From Cellulomonas fimi (GTDB lineage: Bacteria > Actinomycetota > Actinomycetes > Actinomycetales > Cellulomonadaceae): DNA of 64,000 nt. The translations under genes were made by a program, and so were the position numbers. Positions 1-8,108 of the stretch are shown piece after piece. Below the pieces are notes generated by a model. It was not told the origin of the DNA and did not search any database. It was given only the letters and a program-made list of their open reading frames with translations. Every line of letters starts with the position of its first letter. The first letter of the stretch is position 1. The DNA lies in contig NZ_JAPESW010000001.1 in assembly GCF_028527925.1 (NCBI RefSeq), positions 1-64,000 on the forward strand, read 5' to 3'.

Positions 1-95
1 GACCGTGCACCAGCTCGCGTTCCTCCGGCTGCTCGGGTCCGGCGCGTACGACCGGCACCTGCGGTCGTCACGCACCCGGTACCGGCGGCGCCGCG
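1..95 (+). repeat. Inverted copy of MocR gene fragment (left arm)
   Basis: Bases 1-95 are the exact reverse complement of 485-579, which lies inside the MocR-family gene on the minus strand. Base k pairs with base 580-k; the match holds through base 95 and breaks at 96. The arm is cut by the window edge, so its true length is unknown. Read on the plus strand it encodes the MocR segment beginning TVHQLAFLRLLG and is then fused to unrelated sequence. It may be a genuine inverted duplication or a fold-back assembly artefact at a contig end. Confidence 0.95.
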
Positions 96-158
96 GGGGT
101 GCTGGAGGCGGGGCGCGCGGTCATCGCTTTCCATGGTCGCACCCGATCCGCATCGACG

Positions 159-170
159 CGAATCGATTCG
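159..170. promoter_or_regulatory. 12-bp palindrome, LacI-like operator shape
   Basis: The sequence CGAATCGATTCG is a perfect palindrome with a central CG. It is A/T-richer than its surroundings and lies between the inverted-repeat arm and the MocR stop codon. The shape (AAT-CG-ATT core) resembles operators of LacI/GalR repressors, but no such regulator is encoded here. The gene it would control, if any, lies off the left edge. Confidence 0.3.
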
Positions 171-182
171 ATATGTCTCCGG

Positions 183-1628
183 TCACCCTGCCCCGGCCGC
201 TCCCGCGACGACCTCCACCGCTGCTGCGAGCCGCGCGACGGCCTCCTCGAGCCGCGCGTCCGCGAGGTTCCCGTACCCGACGACGAGCCCATCCGGCGGC
301 GCGGAACCCGCGGAGACGCGGTACCGCCGCACGTCGGCGACGCGCACGTCCCGGGCGGCAGCCGCCTCGACGACCTGCCCGGCGCTCGTCCCTGCGGGCA
401 GCGTCACGACGACGTGGAGCCCCGCAGCGATGCCCCTGACCTGCGCGTCCGGCAACCGCGTCCCGAGCGCCTCCACGAGCGTCGCGCGGCGCCGCCGGTA
501 CCGGGTGCGTGACGACCGCAGGTGCCGGTCGTACGCGCCGGACCCGAGCAGCCGGAGGAACGCGAGCTGGTGCACGGTCGCCGGGGCCGACGCCCCGTCC
601 CGCCCCACGAGGTCCCGCCACCGCGGCGGCAACACCGCCCAGCCGAGCCCGAACGCGGGCGCGAGCGTCTTGCTCACGGACCCGAGCAGCACCGTCCGCC
701 CGGGCGCGAGCCCCTGCAGCGCCGCGACGGGGCGCCGGTCGTACCGGAACTCGGCGTCGTAGTCGTCCTCCACGAGCACCCCGTCGGCCGTGTGCGCCCA
801 CCGCACGAGCGCCTCCCGACGCTCCGGCGACAGCGCCGCACCGACGGGGAACTGGTGCGCGGGCGTGACGAGCGCCGCGCGCGCACCGGTCCGGGCGGCC
901 GCGGCGACGAGCGCGTCCACGTCGACCCCCTGACCGTCGACCGGCACGGGCACCGGCGTGAGACCGGCGCTCGCCGCGACGTCGCGCAGCCGCGGCCAGC
1001 TCGGGTCCTCGACCAGCAGCGCACGGTGCCCGGAGCCCGCGAGCGCCCGCACGACGCGCGCCATGCCGTCGGTGGCCCCGTGCGTCACGACCACGTCGTC
1101 GGCCGTCACCTGCGCCGCGCGCGTCGCGGCGAGCCGGGCCGCGAGAGCGTCGCGGAGCCGGGCGTGCCCACGCGGGTCGGCGAGCCCGAGGTCGTCGCGG
1201 GCCGCGTCCGCGAGCGCGTCGCGCGTGGCGCGGGCCCAGTCCGCGCGCGGCACGTGGCGAAGGTCGGGCACCCCGGGCGCGAGGTCGTACGGCGGGCGCC
1301 CGGGCGGTGCGAGTGCGAGGGCTGGTACGGGTGCGACCGCCGGCGCGACGAGGACCCCGGTGGGGTCCGACGCGACCCGCGTGCCGGACCCCGTGCGGGC
1401 GTCGAGGACCCCTTCGGCGACGAGCTCGCCGTACGCCTGCGTGACGACCCAGCGGGAGACGCCGAGGTGCGTGGCGAGCGTCCGGCTCGGCGGCAGCAGC
1501 GCGCCGCGGACGAGCCGACCGTCGCGCACGGCCGTCCGCAGCGCGTGCGTCAGCCGCACGTGCACGGGCCCGTCGCCGGCGAGGTCGAGGTGGACGTCGG
1601 CCGTCAGATTGGTCTGGTCGAGGGACAT
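183..1628 (-). CDS. MocR/GntR-family PLP-dependent transcriptional regulator
   Basis: 481-residue fusion of an N-terminal GntR-type winged helix-turn-helix (about residues 15-85, including the recognition-helix region SRWVVTQAYGELV) to a class I aminotransferase-like domain (about 130-475) with the PLP-lysine region GSVSKTLAPAFG. MocR proteins sense PLP, GABA, taurine or similar amino compounds and usually control the divergent gene, here an aldo/keto reductase. ATG at 1628 (MSLDQTN) is preferred because the start at 1661 adds 11 unconserved residues that would cover the operator-like dyad at 1632-1655. Part of the aminotransferase domain is duplicated in inverted orientation at bases 1-95. 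Confidence 0.9.
   Translation of the reverse strand: MSLDQTNLTADVHLDLAGDGPVHVRLTHALRTAVRDGRLVRGALLPPSRTLATHLGVSRWVVTQAYGELVAEGVLDARTGSGTRVASDPTGVLVAPAVAPVPALALAPPGRPPYDLAPGVPDLRHVPRADWARATRDALADAARDDLGLADPRGHARLRDALAARLAATRAAQVTADDVVVTHGATDGMARVVRALAGSGHRALLVEDPSWPRLRDVAASAGLTPVPVPVDGQGVDVDALVAAAARTGARAALVTPAHQFPVGAALSPERREALVRWAHTADGVLVEDDYDAEFRYDRRPVAALQGLAPGRTVLLGSVSKTLAPAFGLGWAVLPPRWRDLVGRDGASAPATVHQLAFLRLLGSGAYDRHLRSSRTRYRRRRATLVEALGTRLPDAQVRGIAAGLHVVVTLPAGTSAGQVVEAAAARDVRVADVRRYRVSAGSAPPDGLVVGYGNLADARLEEAVARLAAAVEVVAGAAGAG
485..579 (-). repeat. Inverted repeat right arm, inside the MocR gene
   Basis: Partner of the arm at 1-95, with 95 of 95 bases complementary and 389 bases between the arms. 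This copy is in frame inside the aminotransferase domain of the intact MocR-family gene, so it is the parental copy and the edge copy is the derivative. Confidence 0.95.
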
Positions 1629-1631
1629 CGG

Positions 1632-1655
1632 ATCGGACAGTACTCCCGGTCCGAT
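1632..1655. promoter_or_regulatory. Dyad between MocR and AKR genes, candidate MocR operator
   Basis: ATCGGAC (1632-1638) and GTCCGAT (1649-1655) form a perfect 7-bp inverted repeat with a 10-base spacer. It sits directly upstream of the preferred MocR start and just before a candidate -10 hexamer TAGCGT (1663-1668) for the divergent aldo/keto reductase. That position suits autoregulation and control of the divergent gene. The binding protein is inferred from position only. Confidence 0.45.
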
Positions 1656-1704
1656 GCACATCTAGCGTGGACGCGACGACAAGGAACCGACACGGAGGAC
1701 GGCC

Positions 1705-2679
1705 ATGCGCTACCGCACGATCGGCACGGGCGAGCACGCCGTCGAGGTCAGCACGCTGTGCCTCGGCACCATGTACTTCGGCACCCGGACCGAGGAGGCG
1801 ACGGCGGTCGCGATCCTCGACCGCTTCGTGGAGGCGGGCGGCACGTTCGTCGACACCGCCAACAACTACAACGCGTGGGTGGGCGGCAACGGCCGCGACA
1901 GCGAGGACGTCCTCGGCCGCTGGCTCGCCGCTCGCGGCCTAGCCGGGACCGTGCGCGTCGCGACGAAGTGCGGCGCCGCGGCCCGCGACACGAGCCGTCC
2001 TCTCGCACCCGACAACTTCCAGGGCCTCGCCCCCGACACCATCAAGCGTGAGGCGCACGAGAGCCTGCGCCACCTCGGCGTCGACCGTCTCGACGTGCTC
2101 TACGGGCACGTCGACGACCGCGACACCCCGCTCGCGGAGACCGTCGGCGCGTTCGGCGAGCTCGTCGCCGACGGCGTCGTCGGCTCCGCGGGCATCTCCA
2201 ACGTCGCCACCTGGCGGCTCGTCGAGGGCCGCGACCTCGCGACCCGCGCCGGCACGGCGCCCTGGACCGTGGTGCAGCAGCGCGGCGGCTACGTCTACCC
2301 GCGCGCCCTGCCGCCCCGCACCGACTGGGTCACGGGCGACCTGCTCGACTACGCCGCGTCGGCCGGCGTCGACGGCCGTCCTCGGCTCGCCGTCGTCGCC
2401 TACTCGCCGCTCCACCAGGGCGCGATGAGCCGCCCCGACAAGCCGCTGTACGCCGGGGCCGACCACAGCGGGAGCCGCGAGCGGGTGCGCGTCCTGCACG
2501 AGGTGGCTGCCGCGGTCGGCGCCACTCCGAACCAGGTCGTGCTCGCGTGGATGCTCGGCGGCGACGTGCCGCTCGTCCCCGTGATCGGCCCGAGCAGCGT
2601 CGCGCAGCTCGACGAGCTCCTCGCCGCCGCCGACCTCGACCTCGACCCGGCCCTCCGCGCGCGCCTCGACGCCGCCTGA
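1705..2679 (+). CDS. Aldo/keto reductase family oxidoreductase
   Basis: 324-residue (beta/alpha)8 NADPH-dependent oxidoreductase. The AKR tetrad is visible: Asp50 and Tyr55 in the DTANNYN segment, Lys88 in VATKCG and His135 in LYGHVDD. The length is usual for AKR families of the YajO/Tas type. GGAGGA lies upstream of the ATG, so it probably has a conventional leader, unlike many neighbours. It is divergent from the MocR-type regulator, which likely controls it. The substrate cannot be read from sequence. A GC-rich hairpin follows the stop. Confidence 0.88.
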   Translation: MRYRTIGTGEHAVEVSTLCLGTMYFGTRTEEATAVAILDRFVEAGGTFVDTANNYNAWVGGNGRDSEDVLGRWLAARGLAGTVRVATKCGAAARDTSRPLAPDNFQGLAPDTIKREAHESLRHLGVDRLDVLYGHVDDRDTPLAETVGAFGELVADGVVGSAGISNVATWRLVEGRDLATRAGTAPWTVVQQRGGYVYPRALPPRTDWVTGDLLDYAASAGVDGRPRLAVVAYSPLHQGAMSRPDKPLYAGADHSGSRERVRVLHEVAAAVGATPNQVVLAWMLGGDVPLVPVIGPSSVAQLDELLAAADLDLDPALRARLDAA

Positions 2680-2687
2680 CGACGACG

Positions 2688-2703
2688 GCCGGCCGTGGCC
2701 GGC
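2688..2703 (+). terminator. GC hairpin after the aldo/keto reductase
   Basis: GCCGGCCGTGGCCGGC is self-complementary (stem of at least 5 bp around a CCGTGG loop) nine bases after the reductase stop. There is no U-tract, which is common for actinobacterial terminators. Confidence 0.4.
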
Positions 2704-2753
2704 GGCGCCGGGCCGCAGGCGAGTGTGTCACCGGCGCCTGGCAGGCTGGGCGC

Positions 2754-3497
2754 ATGTGCGGTCGCTACGCCTCCTTCCGCGAGGACCAGGCCCTGGCCGA
2801 CGAGTTCGCGATCGCGACCGTCGCCGACGACGTCCGGCTGCTGCCGCCGTCGTGGAACGTCGCCCCGACCGACGGCGTCCGGATGGTCGTCGAGCGCGCG
2901 GACAAGGAGACCGGCGAGATCACGCGCCAGCTCCGCGTCGCCCGCTGGGGCCTCGTGCCGTCGTGGGCCAAGGACCCGTCGGTCGGCGCGCGCATGATCA
3001 ACGCACGCGTCGAGTCCGTCGCCGAGAAGCCCGCGTTCTCGCGTCCCTTCGCGTCGCGCCGTGCGCTGCTCCCCGCCGACGGCTACTACGAGTGGAAGAA
3101 GCCGGAACCGGGCGCGCTGACCCGCACGAAGCAGCCGTTCTACCTGCACCCCACCGACGACGACCTCGTCGCGCTCGCCGGGCTGTACGAGTTCTGGAAG
3201 GACCCGACGAAGTCCGACGACGACCCCGACCGGTGGCTCGTCAGCGCGACCGTCATCACCCGGCCCGCCTCCGAGGAGCACGCGCACATCCACGACCGGC
3301 AGCCGCTCATGCTGCGCCGCGACGTCTGGGATGCGTGGCTCGACCCGTCGGCGGGCGCCGACGAGGCGCGTCGCCTGCTGGAGGCACCGGCGCCCCGCCT
3401 CATCGCGACCCCGGTGTCCACGCTCGTCAGCTCGGTCCGCAACAACGGCCCCCAGCTCCTCGAACCGGTCGACCCGGAGGAGGAGACGCTGCTCTGA
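2754..3497 (+). CDS. SRAP-domain (HMCES/YedK) abasic-site protein
   Basis: 247-residue SOS-response-associated peptidase family protein. The catalytic Cys2 follows the initiator Met (MCGRYASF), which fixes the start at 2754. Family proteins crosslink through Cys2 to abasic sites in single-stranded DNA and shield them during replication. Other family motifs are present: WNVAPTD, the glutamate in NARVES and the histidine in HDRQPLML. A -10-like CAGGCT ends 6 bases before the ATG, suggesting a leaderless transcript. It converges on the adenylate cyclase gene, with a 13-base gap between the stops. Confidence 0.93.
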   Translation: MCGRYASFREDQALADEFAIATVADDVRLLPPSWNVAPTDGVRMVVERADKETGEITRQLRVARWGLVPSWAKDPSVGARMINARVESVAEKPAFSRPFASRRALLPADGYYEWKKPEPGALTRTKQPFYLHPTDDDLVALAGLYEFWKDPTKSDDDPDRWLVSATVITRPASEEHAHIHDRQPLMLRRDVWDAWLDPSAGADEARRLLEAPAPRLIATPVSTLVSSVRNNGPQLLEPVDPEEETLL

Positions 3498-3510
3498 CCC
3501 TCGGGCCGCG

Positions 3511-4617
3511 TCAGGCCGGCGCGGCGGTGAGGCGGTAGGGGGTGACCGTGCCGATGCCCTGGAGGTCGAGGGCGGGGCGCTCGTCGAGGACGAAGCGCGG
3601 GTCGCCGCCGAGCACCTGGGCGGTCTCGGGGTCGGTGAGGACGGTGCTCGGCTCGGCGATGTCCGTGAGGCGCGCGGCGAGGTTCACGTCGGGGCCGAAG
3701 ACGTCGCCGAACCGGGACAGGACCCGACCCCAGACGAACCCGACGCGCACGGGCGTGACGCCGCGCGCCCCCTCGGCGAGCCCGCCGACGGCCTGCTCGC
3801 GGTCGACGTCGAGCGCACCCCCGAGCGCCTCGGCGAGCCCGAGCGCGACGCGCGCGCCGGTCGCGGGGGTGTCGGCGACGAACAGGACGGCGTCGCCGAT
3901 GGTCTTGACGACGCGACCCCCGGCGCCGGTGACGACGTCGCGCGCGGCGGCCTCGAAGCGCTGCACGAACTGCGAGAGGTCGGTGGACCCGAGCCCGGCG
4001 GTCCGGCGGGTGAACGACACCATGTCGGCGAACCCGACGGCCCGCGCGAGCGGCAGCGCGGACGCGTCGACGCCGGGCGAGCGCTGCGCGCCGAACTCGG
4101 CGGCGTACCGGCCGGCGATCGCAGCGAGCTGCCGACGGTAGGCGTGCACGAGCTGCGCCTCGAGCAGGGGCGCGAGGTCCGCGAGCCGGTCGAGGGTCAG
4201 CAGGCGCGCGGTGGTGTCGTCGAGCTCGTAGCGCGTCGCCATGTCCTCGACGAGCGCCTCGACCTGCCACAGCGCGAGACGGTCGGCGGTGTGGCCGAGC
4301 GCGCGCGTGACGGTGAGCACGGTGCGGATGTCGAGCCCGTGCTCGCGCACCAGGGCGACCGCCCGGTCGACGGCCTCGGCGTCGCGCTCGGTGTAGACCG
4401 CGTCGTCGGGGTCGGCGTGCGGGAGGCCGACGGTCGTCCAGAAGCCGCGGACGATGTCGACGTCGATGTGCGCGCGTCGGGCCAGGTCGTGCGCGCTGTA
4501 GCGACGGGCACCGCCGAGCAGCTGGGCCTCGAGCTCGCCGACGGTCGACTCGGCGACCGCGGTCTCGTCGACGGGTCGCCCGGCACCGGTGTCGGGCGGG
4601 GAACCGTCGTCGGGCAC
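3511..4617 (-). CDS. Class III adenylate cyclase with N-terminal regulatory domain
   Basis: 368 residues. The N-terminal helical region (about 25-175) resembles the autoinhibitory domain of mycobacterial Rv1264/Rv2212-type cyclases. The C-terminal cyclase homology domain (about 190-365) has both metal-binding aspartates (Asp198 in GFADMVSFT, Asp242 in KTIGDAV), the ATP-selecting pair Lys238/Asp310 and the transition-state residues Asn312 and Arg316 (FGPDVNLAAR). It should make cAMP from ATP; no membrane segment is seen. On the minus strand TAGGCT (4629-4624) ends 6 bases before GTG 4617, indicating a leaderless transcript. Confidence 0.93.
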   Translation of the reverse strand: MPDDGSPPDTGAGRPVDETAVAESTVGELEAQLLGGARRYSAHDLARRAHIDVDIVRGFWTTVGLPHADPDDAVYTERDAEAVDRAVALVREHGLDIRTVLTVTRALGHTADRLALWQVEALVEDMATRYELDDTTARLLTLDRLADLAPLLEAQLVHAYRRQLAAIAGRYAAEFGAQRSPGVDASALPLARAVGFADMVSFTRRTAGLGSTDLSQFVQRFEAAARDVVTGAGGRVVKTIGDAVLFVADTPATGARVALGLAEALGGALDVDREQAVGGLAEGARGVTPVRVGFVWGRVLSRFGDVFGPDVNLAARLTDIAEPSTVLTDPETAQVLGGDPRFVLDERPALDLQGIGTVTPYRLTAAPA

Positions 4618-4631
4618 GTGCCGAGCCTAGT

Positions 4632-5516
4632 TCACGCCCCGGACCGCACGTGACGGACGTCACCCGCGAGGACGTGGTGCTCGACCCCGGCGGCGTCGAC
4701 CACGACGAGGCCGCCGTCGTCGTCGAGCCGCTCCGCCACCCCGCTCAGCTCCGCGCCGCCCGGCAGTTCGACGCGCACGCGTGCGCCGATCGTCGCGCAC
4801 ACCGCGGCGACCTCGTCGGCGAGCCCGGACGCGGCGGCGTCGCCCCCGGCGTCGCGCCACCGCGTGGCGACGTCGTCGAGCGCGGTGACGAGCGCGACGA
4901 GCAGCGCCTCGCGCGTGACGTGCTGCGCTCCCGCGAGCGCGAGCGAGGTGGCGTGCTCGACGGGCAGCTCGTCGGCGCGCTGCGCGACGTTGATGCCGAT
5001 CCCGATGACGACGGCGGGCGTGACGCCGGCCGGCGTCGGCACGACCTCGGCGAGGATCCCGCCGACCTTGCGCGCGGCGCCCCAGCCGGCGACCTCGGTG
5101 TCGGCGGGGACGAGGAGGTCGTTGGGCCACTTGAGGACCGCGGGCACACCGGCGGTCGCGCGCACGGCGGTGACGGCGCCGAGCCCGGCGAGCAGCGGGA
5201 GCCACCCGAAGGAACGCGTCGGGAGGGCGGGCCGCGCGACGAACGAGCAGGTCAGCGACGTCCCGGGTGCCGTCTCCCAGCCGCGGCCGGCGCGCCCGCG
5301 GCCCGCGTCCTGCTGGTCCGCGACGAGCACGCTGGCGTGCGGCCACGCGTCCGGGTCGGCCGCGACGGCCGCGACCAGGTCGGCGTTGGTCGAGCCCGTG
5401 CGCGCGACAACGTCGATCCGCGCGAGCGGGCCGGCGGGCAGCAGCAGGAGCGAGGCGAGCGCGTCGGCGTCGAGCGCGGGACGGTCGGGCGGCGGGGACG
5501 ACGTCATGCCGCCCAT
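4632..5516 (-). CDS. birA: Biotin-[acetyl-CoA carboxylase] ligase
   Basis: 294 residues. It attaches biotin to the carrier domain of acyl-CoA carboxylases, here most obviously the AccA protein encoded at 12552. Visible motifs are TGSTNAD, the adenylate-binding GRGRAGRGW loop, KWPNDLL and GIGINV. There is no N-terminal helix-turn-helix, so it is a monofunctional ligase and not a bio repressor. A second Met at 5507 (MTSS) is an equally plausible start. It is divergent from accD, the same arrangement as birA/accD5 in Mycobacterium tuberculosis. Confidence 0.94.
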   Translation of the reverse strand: MGGMTSSPPPDRPALDADALASLLLLPAGPLARIDVVARTGSTNADLVAAVAADPDAWPHASVLVADQQDAGRGRAGRGWETAPGTSLTCSFVARPALPTRSFGWLPLLAGLGAVTAVRATAGVPAVLKWPNDLLVPADTEVAGWGAARKVGGILAEVVPTPAGVTPAVVIGIGINVAQRADELPVEHATSLALAGAQHVTREALLVALVTALDDVATRWRDAGGDAAASGLADEVAAVCATIGARVRVELPGGAELSGVAERLDDDGGLVVVDAAGVEHHVLAGDVRHVRSGA

Positions 5517-5581
5517 GATGACGCCGGGACGAGCGGCCCGACAGGTGGACGGCCACCGCGGTCACCGGCGAGCGGTCACGC

Positions 5582-5679
5582 ACAACGCCCGCCGCGCCCG
5601 GTTGTGGGGTTCCGACGACCTGACGCCCCGAACACGGTCATCGCCCTGCAGGTGCCTGGTGGGGTTCCACAACTAGCCT
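5582..5679 (+). promoter_or_regulatory. accD promoter with GTTGT/ACAAC elements
   Basis: The birA-accD divergent region carries ACAAC (5582-5586), GTTGTGG (5601-5607) and its inverse CCACAAC (5667-5673), the last abutting the -10 hexamer TAGCCT (5674-5679). The hexamer ends 7 bases before GTG 5687, so accD is probably leaderless. The same GTTGT/ACAAC pair recurs upstream of accA, suggesting a shared regulator; that is inference. Confidence 0.5.
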
Positions 5680-5686
5680 CGGTCGG

Positions 5687-7300
5687 GTGACCCAGACGGA
5701 CCAGACAGGCGTCCCCGCCCCCGGCACCGCCCCGCGCGGCACCGCGGCCCGCCTCGCCGACCTCGCCGAGCGCACCCGTGCGGCCGAGGCCGCGGAGCAG
5801 GGCGCGGCGGACAAGCAGCACGCGCGCGGCAAGAAGACGGCACGCGAGCGCATCGAGGCGCTGCTCGACCCGGGCTCGTTCACCGAGCTGGACGCGCTCG
5901 TGCGGCACCGCTCGACGAACTTCGGGCTCGAGAAGAAGCGCATCCCGGGCGACGGCGTCGTCACCGGGTACGGCACGGTCGACGGCCGGCCCGTGTGCGT
6001 CTACTCGCAGGACTTCACGGTCTTCGGCGGCAGCCTCGGCGAGGTGCACGGCCAGAAGATCACCAAGGTCATGGACCTCGCGCTGCGCACCGGCGTGCCG
6101 CTGGTCGGCATCAGCGACGGCGGCGGCGCGCGCATCCAGGAGGGCGTCGCGGGCCTCACGCAGTTCGCGGAGATCTTCCGCCGCAATGTCGCCGCGTCGG
6201 GCGTGATCCCGCAGATCAGCCTCATCCTCGGCCCGTCGGCGGGCGGCGCGGTGTACTCCCCCGCGCTCACCGACTTCATCGTCATGGCCGACGGCACGTC
6301 GAACATGTTCATCACCGGGCCGGACGTCATCCGCGCGGTCACGGGCGAGGACGTCGGCTTCGAGGAGCTCGGCGGTGCGACGACGCACAGCACGCGCTCG
6401 GGCGTCGCGCACTACATGGCGTCCGACGAGGACGACGCGATCGACTACGTCCGTTCGCTGCTGTCGTACCTGCCGCAGAACAACCTCACCGACGCGCCCG
6501 CGTTCCCGCACGAGGCGCCGCTCGAGGTGACCGAGGAGGACGCCGAGCTCGACGCGATCGTCCCCGACTCGGACACGCAGCCGTACGACATGCGCGCGGT
6601 CGTCGAGCACGTGCTGGACGACGGCGTGCTGCTCGAGATCCAGCCGCTGTACGCGCAGAACGTGCTCATCGGCTTCGGGCACGTCGAGGGGCAGCCCGTC
6701 GGGATCGTCGCGAACCAGCCGATGGCGATGGCCGGCACGCTCGACATCAACGCCGCCGAGAAGGCGGCGCGGTTCGTGCGGACGTGCGACGCGTTCAACA
6801 TCCCGGTGCTGACCTTCGTCGACGTCCCGGGCTTCCTGCCGGGCACGGACCAGGAGTGGAACGGCATCATCCGGCGCGGCGCGAAGCTCATCTACGCGTA
6901 CGCGGAGGCGACGGTCCCCCTGGTCACGGTCATCACCCGCAAGGCGTACGGTGGCGCATACATCGTCATGGGGTCCAAGCAGCTGGGCGCCGACGTCAAC
7001 CTCGCCTGGCCGACCGCACAGATCGCGGTCATGGGTGCCGGCGGCGCCGTGAACATCCTCCAGCGGGGTGCGCTGAAGGGCGTCGCGGAGGCCGGTGGGG
7101 ACGTCGAGGCCGAGCGCCGACGCCTCACGGCGGAGTACGAGGAGGCGATCGTCAACCCGTGGGACGCGGCGGACCGCGGCTACGTGGACGCCGTCATCGC
7201 CCCCTCGCAGACCCGGTCCGAGATCACCCGGGCGCTGCGCCTGCTGCGCACCAAGCGCGCGAGCCTGCCGCCCAAGAAGCACGGGAACATCCCCCTGTGA
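5687..7300 (+). CDS. accD: Acyl-CoA carboxylase carboxyltransferase (beta) subunit
   Basis: 537 residues, the usual length for AccD5/PccB-type carboxyltransferases that move CO2 from carboxybiotin to acetyl- or propionyl-CoA. It shows crotonase-fold carboxyltransferase motifs: [26 protein letters not shown] in the N half, and [16 protein letters not shown] and [13 protein letters not shown] in the C half. It lacks the zinc finger of E. coli AccD, as expected for this type. It heads a cluster with an unknown protein and accE; the biotinylated AccA partner is at 12552. Start is GTG, leaderless. Confidence 0.95.
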   Translation: MTQTDQTGVPAPGTAPRGTAARLADLAERTRAAEAAEQGAADKQHARGKKTARERIEALLDPGSFTELDALVRHRSTNFGLEKKRIPGDGVVTGYGTVDGRPVCVYSQDFTVFGGSLGEVHGQKITKVMDLALRTGVPLVGISDGGGARIQEGVAGLTQFAEIFRRNVAASGVIPQISLILGPSAGGAVYSPALTDFIVMADGTSNMFITGPDVIRAVTGEDVGFEELGGATTHSTRSGVAHYMASDEDDAIDYVRSLLSYLPQNNLTDAPAFPHEAPLEVTEEDAELDAIVPDSDTQPYDMRAVVEHVLDDGVLLEIQPLYAQNVLIGFGHVEGQPVGIVANQPMAMAGTLDINAAEKAARFVRTCDAFNIPVLTFVDVPGFLPGTDQEWNGIIRRGAKLIYAYAEATVPLVTVITRKAYGGAYIVMGSKQLGADVNLAWPTAQIAVMGAGGAVNILQRGALKGVAEAGGDVEAERRRLTAEYEEAIVNPWDAADRGYVDAVIAPSQTRSEITRALRLLRTKRASLPPKKHGNIPL

Positions 7301-7313
7301 GCACGGAGGACGC

Positions 7314-7844
7314 GTGAGCGAGCACGACCACGACGAGCACACCCACGGCCTGGAGCCGCTGACGGGCGTCGACGCCCTGGAGCTGCACGCGGCCGTCGAC
7401 CGGCTGGCGACGGCGCTGCACGCGTACGTCGAGACGGCCGTGGGGGTACGCGCGGAGTTCGGTGCGCACGAGGCCGACGAGGACCCGCGGGTGCTGTCGC
7501 TCGAGTCGGAGATCGGCGGGCTCAACGCGCAGCTCTACGACCTGCTGCACAGCCGGCTCGGCCTGCACGCGGACCTCACGGGCATGTCGTGGTCGGACGA
7601 CGACGAGGGCGACGCGGACGCCGCGCCCGAGCGCACCGACGTCGACACGTTCCACCTCGGGTTCGTCGTCGGGCAGCCGCTCGCGACGTCCGACCTCTCG
7701 CTCGACTCGGTGCTCGACCTGGTCGACGCGGGCGGTGCCGACGTCGCGCAGCGCCTGGTCGACGCGGGCTTCGAGGTCACCGAGTGGGGCGCCTCGCGCG
7801 GGGCGCCGGTCGCGTTCGACGAGGACGAGGAGGGCGACGGGTGA
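7314..7844 (+). CDS. Uncharacterised acidic protein in the acc cluster
   Basis: 176 residues, strongly acidic, starting with a His/Asp/Glu-rich stretch (SEHDHDEHTHG). I recognise no domain. The N-terminal part looks alpha-helical (residues about 15-85); the middle is Asp-rich. GGAGGA precedes GTG 7314. It lies 13 bases after accD and overlaps accE by GTGA, so it is very likely co-translated with carboxylase subunits. It could be an assembly or regulatory factor, but this rests only on position. Confidence 0.7.
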   Translation: MSEHDHDEHTHGLEPLTGVDALELHAAVDRLATALHAYVETAVGVRAEFGAHEADEDPRVLSLESEIGGLNAQLYDLLHSRLGLHADLTGMSWSDDDEGDADAAPERTDVDTFHLGFVVGQPLATSDLSLDSVLDLVDAGGADVAQRLVDAGFEVTEWGASRGAPVAFDEDEEGDG

Positions 7845-8071
7845 GCGACGCGGAGACCGGCGCGCACGTGCACGTGGTGCGCGGCGCGCCCGACGAGGTC
7901 GAGCTCGCGGCGCTGGTCGCGGGCCTGGTCGCGGCGTCGACGCAGGACGCGCACGTCGTCGACGACCACGCCGGCACCCCGTCGGCGTGGTCCGACCGTC
8001 GCCGCGTGCTGCGCGGTGCGACGGGCCTCCAGCCGGGTCCCGACGCGTGGCGCTGGAGCCTGCGCGGCTGA
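7841..8071 (+). CDS. accE: Acyl-CoA carboxylase epsilon subunit
   Basis: 76 residues with the actinobacterial epsilon-subunit pattern: an N-terminal VVRGAPDEVELAAL strand-helix and a C-terminal Trp-containing tail (SAWSDRRRVL...WRWSLRG). Epsilon subunits bind the beta subunit and stimulate long-chain or propionyl-CoA carboxylase holoenzymes in actinomycetes. The GTG overlaps the stop of the preceding gene by four bases (GTGA), implying translational coupling. Confidence 0.88.
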   Translation: MSDAETGAHVHVVRGAPDEVELAALVAGLVAASTQDAHVVDDHAGTPSAWSDRRRVLRGATGLQPGPDAWRWSLRG

Positions 8072-8095
8072 CGTCCGGGGCGTCGTACCCGCGGG

Positions 8096-8101
8096 TAGGG
8101 T
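8096..8101 (+). promoter_or_regulatory. -10 hexamer for leaderless DUF885 gene
   Basis: TAGGGT ends 7 bases before GTG 8109, placing the likely transcription start at or next to the start codon. Confidence 0.5.
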
Positions 8102-8108
8102 CGTCCGG

